Below are positions 62,090 through 64,000 of a stretch of DNA of 64,000 nt, piece after piece. Position 1 is the stretch's first letter; every line of letters begins with the position of its first letter. The notes under the pieces are model-generated. The model was not told the DNA's origin. It worked only from the letters and a program-made list of their open reading frames with translations, and did not search any database. Made by a program: the position numbers and the translations under genes. Source of the DNA: Parabacteroides sp. (lineage in GTDB: Bacteria > Bacteroidota > Bacteroidia > Bacteroidales > Tannerellaceae); contig DXVO01000008.1 of NCBI GenBank assembly GCA_019417325.1, forward strand, positions 1-64,000, in the 5' to 3' direction.

Positions 62090-63544
62090 TTAAAAAGCAT
62101 AAGACAAACCGATGGACGGCATCAGAGCATATACATTATAATGTCCTCCGAAAGTACGGTCCATCTTCGTAAAGATATCTTTATCCGTATAAGAGCCATC
62201 ACGACCAAAACCGGTTACATAAGAGAATGCAAAATCTACAGACAGATTATTTACCGGACGGAAACTCAAACCGGCTGTAATACCTAATTTATCCATACTC
62301 GGTGTTTCCGGATTCAAGAATGTTGATTTTACCGGAGACTCATCATAATAAGCACCGAAACGAACATCAAAACGTTTTGTAGCAGCAAACTGTGCACCTA
62401 CACGGTAAATGCGGCTATTATGATAGTTCTTTTCAGCTTTGATATTATATTGGGACAAGCTCGACGGAGAGAACTCTACATCCAATGATTTATAAGCACC
62501 CCAACCTACAAACTGAACTTCACCGGATACAGTCCAACGGTTTGTCGGTTTATAAGTTACACCTACATTCCAGTTATCAGGTAAAGGCAGTTCAGCAGAG
62601 AATGTTCCTTTTTCCAACGGCGGAACCTGCAACTGGTCGGCTGGTATAGGAGATTTAATGCCCATTGCTTCCATTTTCCCAATCAAACCACGTACCTGTC
62701 CCAAAATATTATTCAAATCATCCTGGTTAGCATACGATAAGCCGATATTACCTTCTTTTACACGAGCTGTTACTTTCGAGCGATAAGAAACACCAACCGT
62801 CCATTTTTCATTAATATCGAACATCGCACCCACATTAAATCCTAAACGAACGCCGGCATCACCATTCAACTGGACTGAAGCTGCCGATGCGTCATCATAT
62901 TTAGCCATTTGCTGCTGTATCGGGCCTACCATTCCGGAAATAACAGGTGCCAACTCAGGATGAGCAGCAACAATCTGTTTTACCATTGCACCGGCCATAT
63001 TAGTCATGGCACCCGGTCCCATCAAAGCACGATCCAGAGAGATATTACCGAATTCCATCATCAAACCGGCACCGATACTCAGACGATCCATAATCTTCCA
63101 GGATACTGTAGGCTGAATATTAAATGCTTTTAAAGAAATACTTTGAACCAAATGAGCTCCTTTCCAATCCTCTCCCCAGTTAATAGAACTTCCATAAGGA
63201 GTATTCAAACTGATACCGGCAGCCAGATTATCATAAATTTTGAAACCTGCATATACATATAAAGGAGTACTGGCTTTATTATCTGTTTTTGCAGTATAGT
63301 CACCATTTGTAAACTTTGCATTTGCAAACACACCTGTTATACCAGCCGACAAATCTACATTCTTATCCATAAATACTAATCCGGCCGGATTGAAATGCAT
63401 ACTCTCCGCTCCCAACTTCATGGCAGCCCCGACATGTCCCATACCAGCTTGTTTCGTACTTTGTGCATTTACCTGATAACCTTCTGCCGCTGCATAAGTC
63501 ATAGGTAACATAGATAAACACGCTAATGCGATAACTTTTTTCAT
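62090..63544 (-). CDS. OmpP1/FadL/TodX family outer-membrane transport protein
   Basis: A 484-residue outer-membrane beta-barrel for hydrophobic compounds. A signal peptide (MKKVIALACLSMLPMTYAAA) is followed by the FadL plug-like N-terminus QVNAQSTKQAGMGHVGAAMKLGAESMHFNPAGL with the NPA motif, then alternating strands and a C-terminal VYALMPSIGLSYAF ending in phenylalanine. Long central insertion (about 160-300) with AHPELAPVISGMVGP. Probably imports fatty acids or other hydrophobic substrates. A -7 element (63604-63611) lies 60 bp upstream on the minus strand. Confidence 0.9.
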   Translation of the reverse strand: MKKVIALACLSMLPMTYAAAEGYQVNAQSTKQAGMGHVGAAMKLGAESMHFNPAGLVFMDKNVDLSAGITGVFANAKFTNGDYTAKTDNKASTPLYVYAGFKIYDNLAAGISLNTPYGSSINWGEDWKGAHLVQSISLKAFNIQPTVSWKIMDRLSIGAGLMMEFGNISLDRALMGPGAMTNMAGAMVKQIVAAHPELAPVISGMVGPIQQQMAKYDDASAASVQLNGDAGVRLGFNVGAMFDINEKWTVGVSYRSKVTARVKEGNIGLSYANQDDLNNILGQVRGLIGKMEAMGIKSPIPADQLQVPPLEKGTFSAELPLPDNWNVGVTYKPTNRWTVSGEVQFVGWGAYKSLDVEFSPSSLSQYNIKAEKNYHNSRIYRVGAQFAATKRFDVRFGAYYDESPVKSTFLNPETPSMDKLGITAGLSFRPVNNLSVDFAFSYVTGFGRDGSYTDKDIFTKMDRTFGGHYNVYALMPSIGLSYAF

Positions 63545-63603
63545 AAAAATTTAATTAGTTAATACTTATTCTCTTACGCCTTCCCAAGACGCAAAAACGT
63601 GGG

Positions 63604-63637
63604 CAAAGATAAGATACTTTTCTTTAATATTGCACAA
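63604..63637 (-). promoter_or_regulatory. Promoter of the FadL-type porin gene
   Basis: On the minus strand TTGTG (63637-63633) and TATCTTTG (63611-63604) are 21 bp apart, 60 bp before the start codon. Confidence 0.55.
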
Positions 63638-63743
63638 TTATCACACAAATGTGCAGCACACATACAGTAATATTGTGCAATTAATATAAAGTCAGCTCCA
63701 TTCATTCAAGCCTCACCCTAAAAAATTATTGAAGAGAAATCCG

Positions 63744-63751
63744 TATATTTG
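63744..63751 (+). promoter_or_regulatory. -7 element of queC
   Basis: TATATTTG, a full match, 65 bp before the queC start. The leader contains a small hairpin, GAAAAG and CTTTTC (about 63757-63777). Confidence 0.45.
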
Positions 63752-63816
63752 CATCGAAAAGGAATATTTTCTTTTCCGTGTGCTTGCTAAACCACGTATT
63801 AAAAACAAGAATATAT

Positions 63817-64000
63817 ATGAAACATCAAGAAGCCGCTTTGGTTTGCTTCTCCGGTGGACAAGATTCCACGACCTGCCTGTTTTGGGCGAAGAAGCATTTT
63901 AAACATGTTGAAGCCGTTTGTTTTACTTACGGACAAAAGCATTCTCTCGAAATAGAAGTTGCACAAAAAATCGCTACAGATGCCAACGTTCCGTTCCATC
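63817..64000 (+). CDS. queC: 7-cyano-7-deazaguanine synthase (partial, cut by window end)
   Basis: The first 61 residues of QueC, which makes preQ0 for queuosine in an ATP-dependent reaction. The PP-loop motif CFSGGQDSTTCLFWAKK (residues about 10-26) and VEAVCFTYGQKHSLEIEVAQKIA are diagnostic. The start codon ATG 63817 gives the normal N-terminus MKHQEAALVCFSGG. The rest lies beyond the window; queF or other queuosine genes would be expected downstream. Confidence 0.93.
   Translation, partial: MKHQEAALVCFSGGQDSTTCLFWAKKHFKHVEAVCFTYGQKHSLEIEVAQKIATDANVPFH

Noticed and set aside
63744..63816. preQ1 riboswitch in the queC leader
   Set aside because: The leader has a small GAAAAG/CTTTTC hairpin and CGTG/CACG pairing, but no match to the class I or II preQ1 consensus that I can see.

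Overview
The window is chromosomal DNA of a Bacteroidales bacterium, most like Parabacteroides or a close relative. The evidence is a SusC/SusD polysaccharide-utilisation locus with its own ECF sigma/FecR pair, many promoters of the Bacteroidetes form (TAnnTTTG at -7, TTG/TTTG about 20 bp upstream), few Shine-Dalgarno sequences, families almost confined to this phylum (DUF3244, DUF4831, DUF4270, FeoA-FeoB fusion, BioG), and a eukaryote-type (GT3) glycogen synthase. No insertion sequence, prophage, CRISPR array or rRNA was seen. One tRNA (His, GTG) is present.

Layout. 1-2.5 kb: the C-terminal part of a membrane-anchored HTH regulator that lacks its front end, a small secreted DUF3244 protein and a DUF4831 protein. 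2.5-4.7 kb: a POT peptide transporter and an uncharacterised small protein whose reading frame runs through a terminator-like hairpin just before bioB. 4.7-10.4 kb: a complete biotin operon bioB-A-F-G-C-D, with a block of hairpin repeats between bioF and bioG. 10.5-16.8 kb: an uncharacterised small protein, then a tripartite RND efflux operon (adaptor, pump, outer-membrane channel). 17.1-33.0 kb: a polysaccharide-utilisation locus on the minus strand (ECF sigma, FecR, SusC, SusD, clan GH-A hydrolase, GH130-like enzyme, an alpha/alpha-barrel protein, and a second alpha/alpha-barrel lipoprotein further down), interrupted by plus-strand SDR and FkbM genes. A candidate antisense small RNA lies opposite the susC leader.

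33.5-39.9 kb is housekeeping on the minus strand: tRNA-His, a CapA-like protein, folD-ffh, a MATE transporter, panD and panC. 39.9-46.9 kb: a half-length starch-synthase-like protein with a DUF4270 lipoprotein, then a convergent glycogen/alpha-glucan operon (debranching enzyme, GT4 glycosyltransferase, GH57). 47.0-53.4 kb: a decayed ATPase-domain remnant, an operon of carboxynorspermidine dehydrogenase, peroxiredoxin and recA, then folK, a feoAB fusion and its cysteine-rich membrane partner. 53.5-64 kb: dnaK, a nitrilase/PlsC operon, GT3 glycogen synthase and glycogen phosphorylase (each with its own promoter), a FadL-type porin and the start of queC.

Themes. Six genes in three places deal with alpha-glucan storage and mobilisation, but no branching enzyme or ADP-glucose pyrophosphorylase is in the window. 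The PUL carries a GH130-like enzyme, a family known for beta-mannosides, together with three enzymes I cannot place in a characterised family; it is the most likely home of an undescribed activity. Other points for a second look are the DonS-like antisense RNA, the terminator inside the ORF before bioB, an Asp-to-Asn change in the proton relay of the RND pump, and the tRNA-His acceptor mismatches. I found no clear wholly new system.
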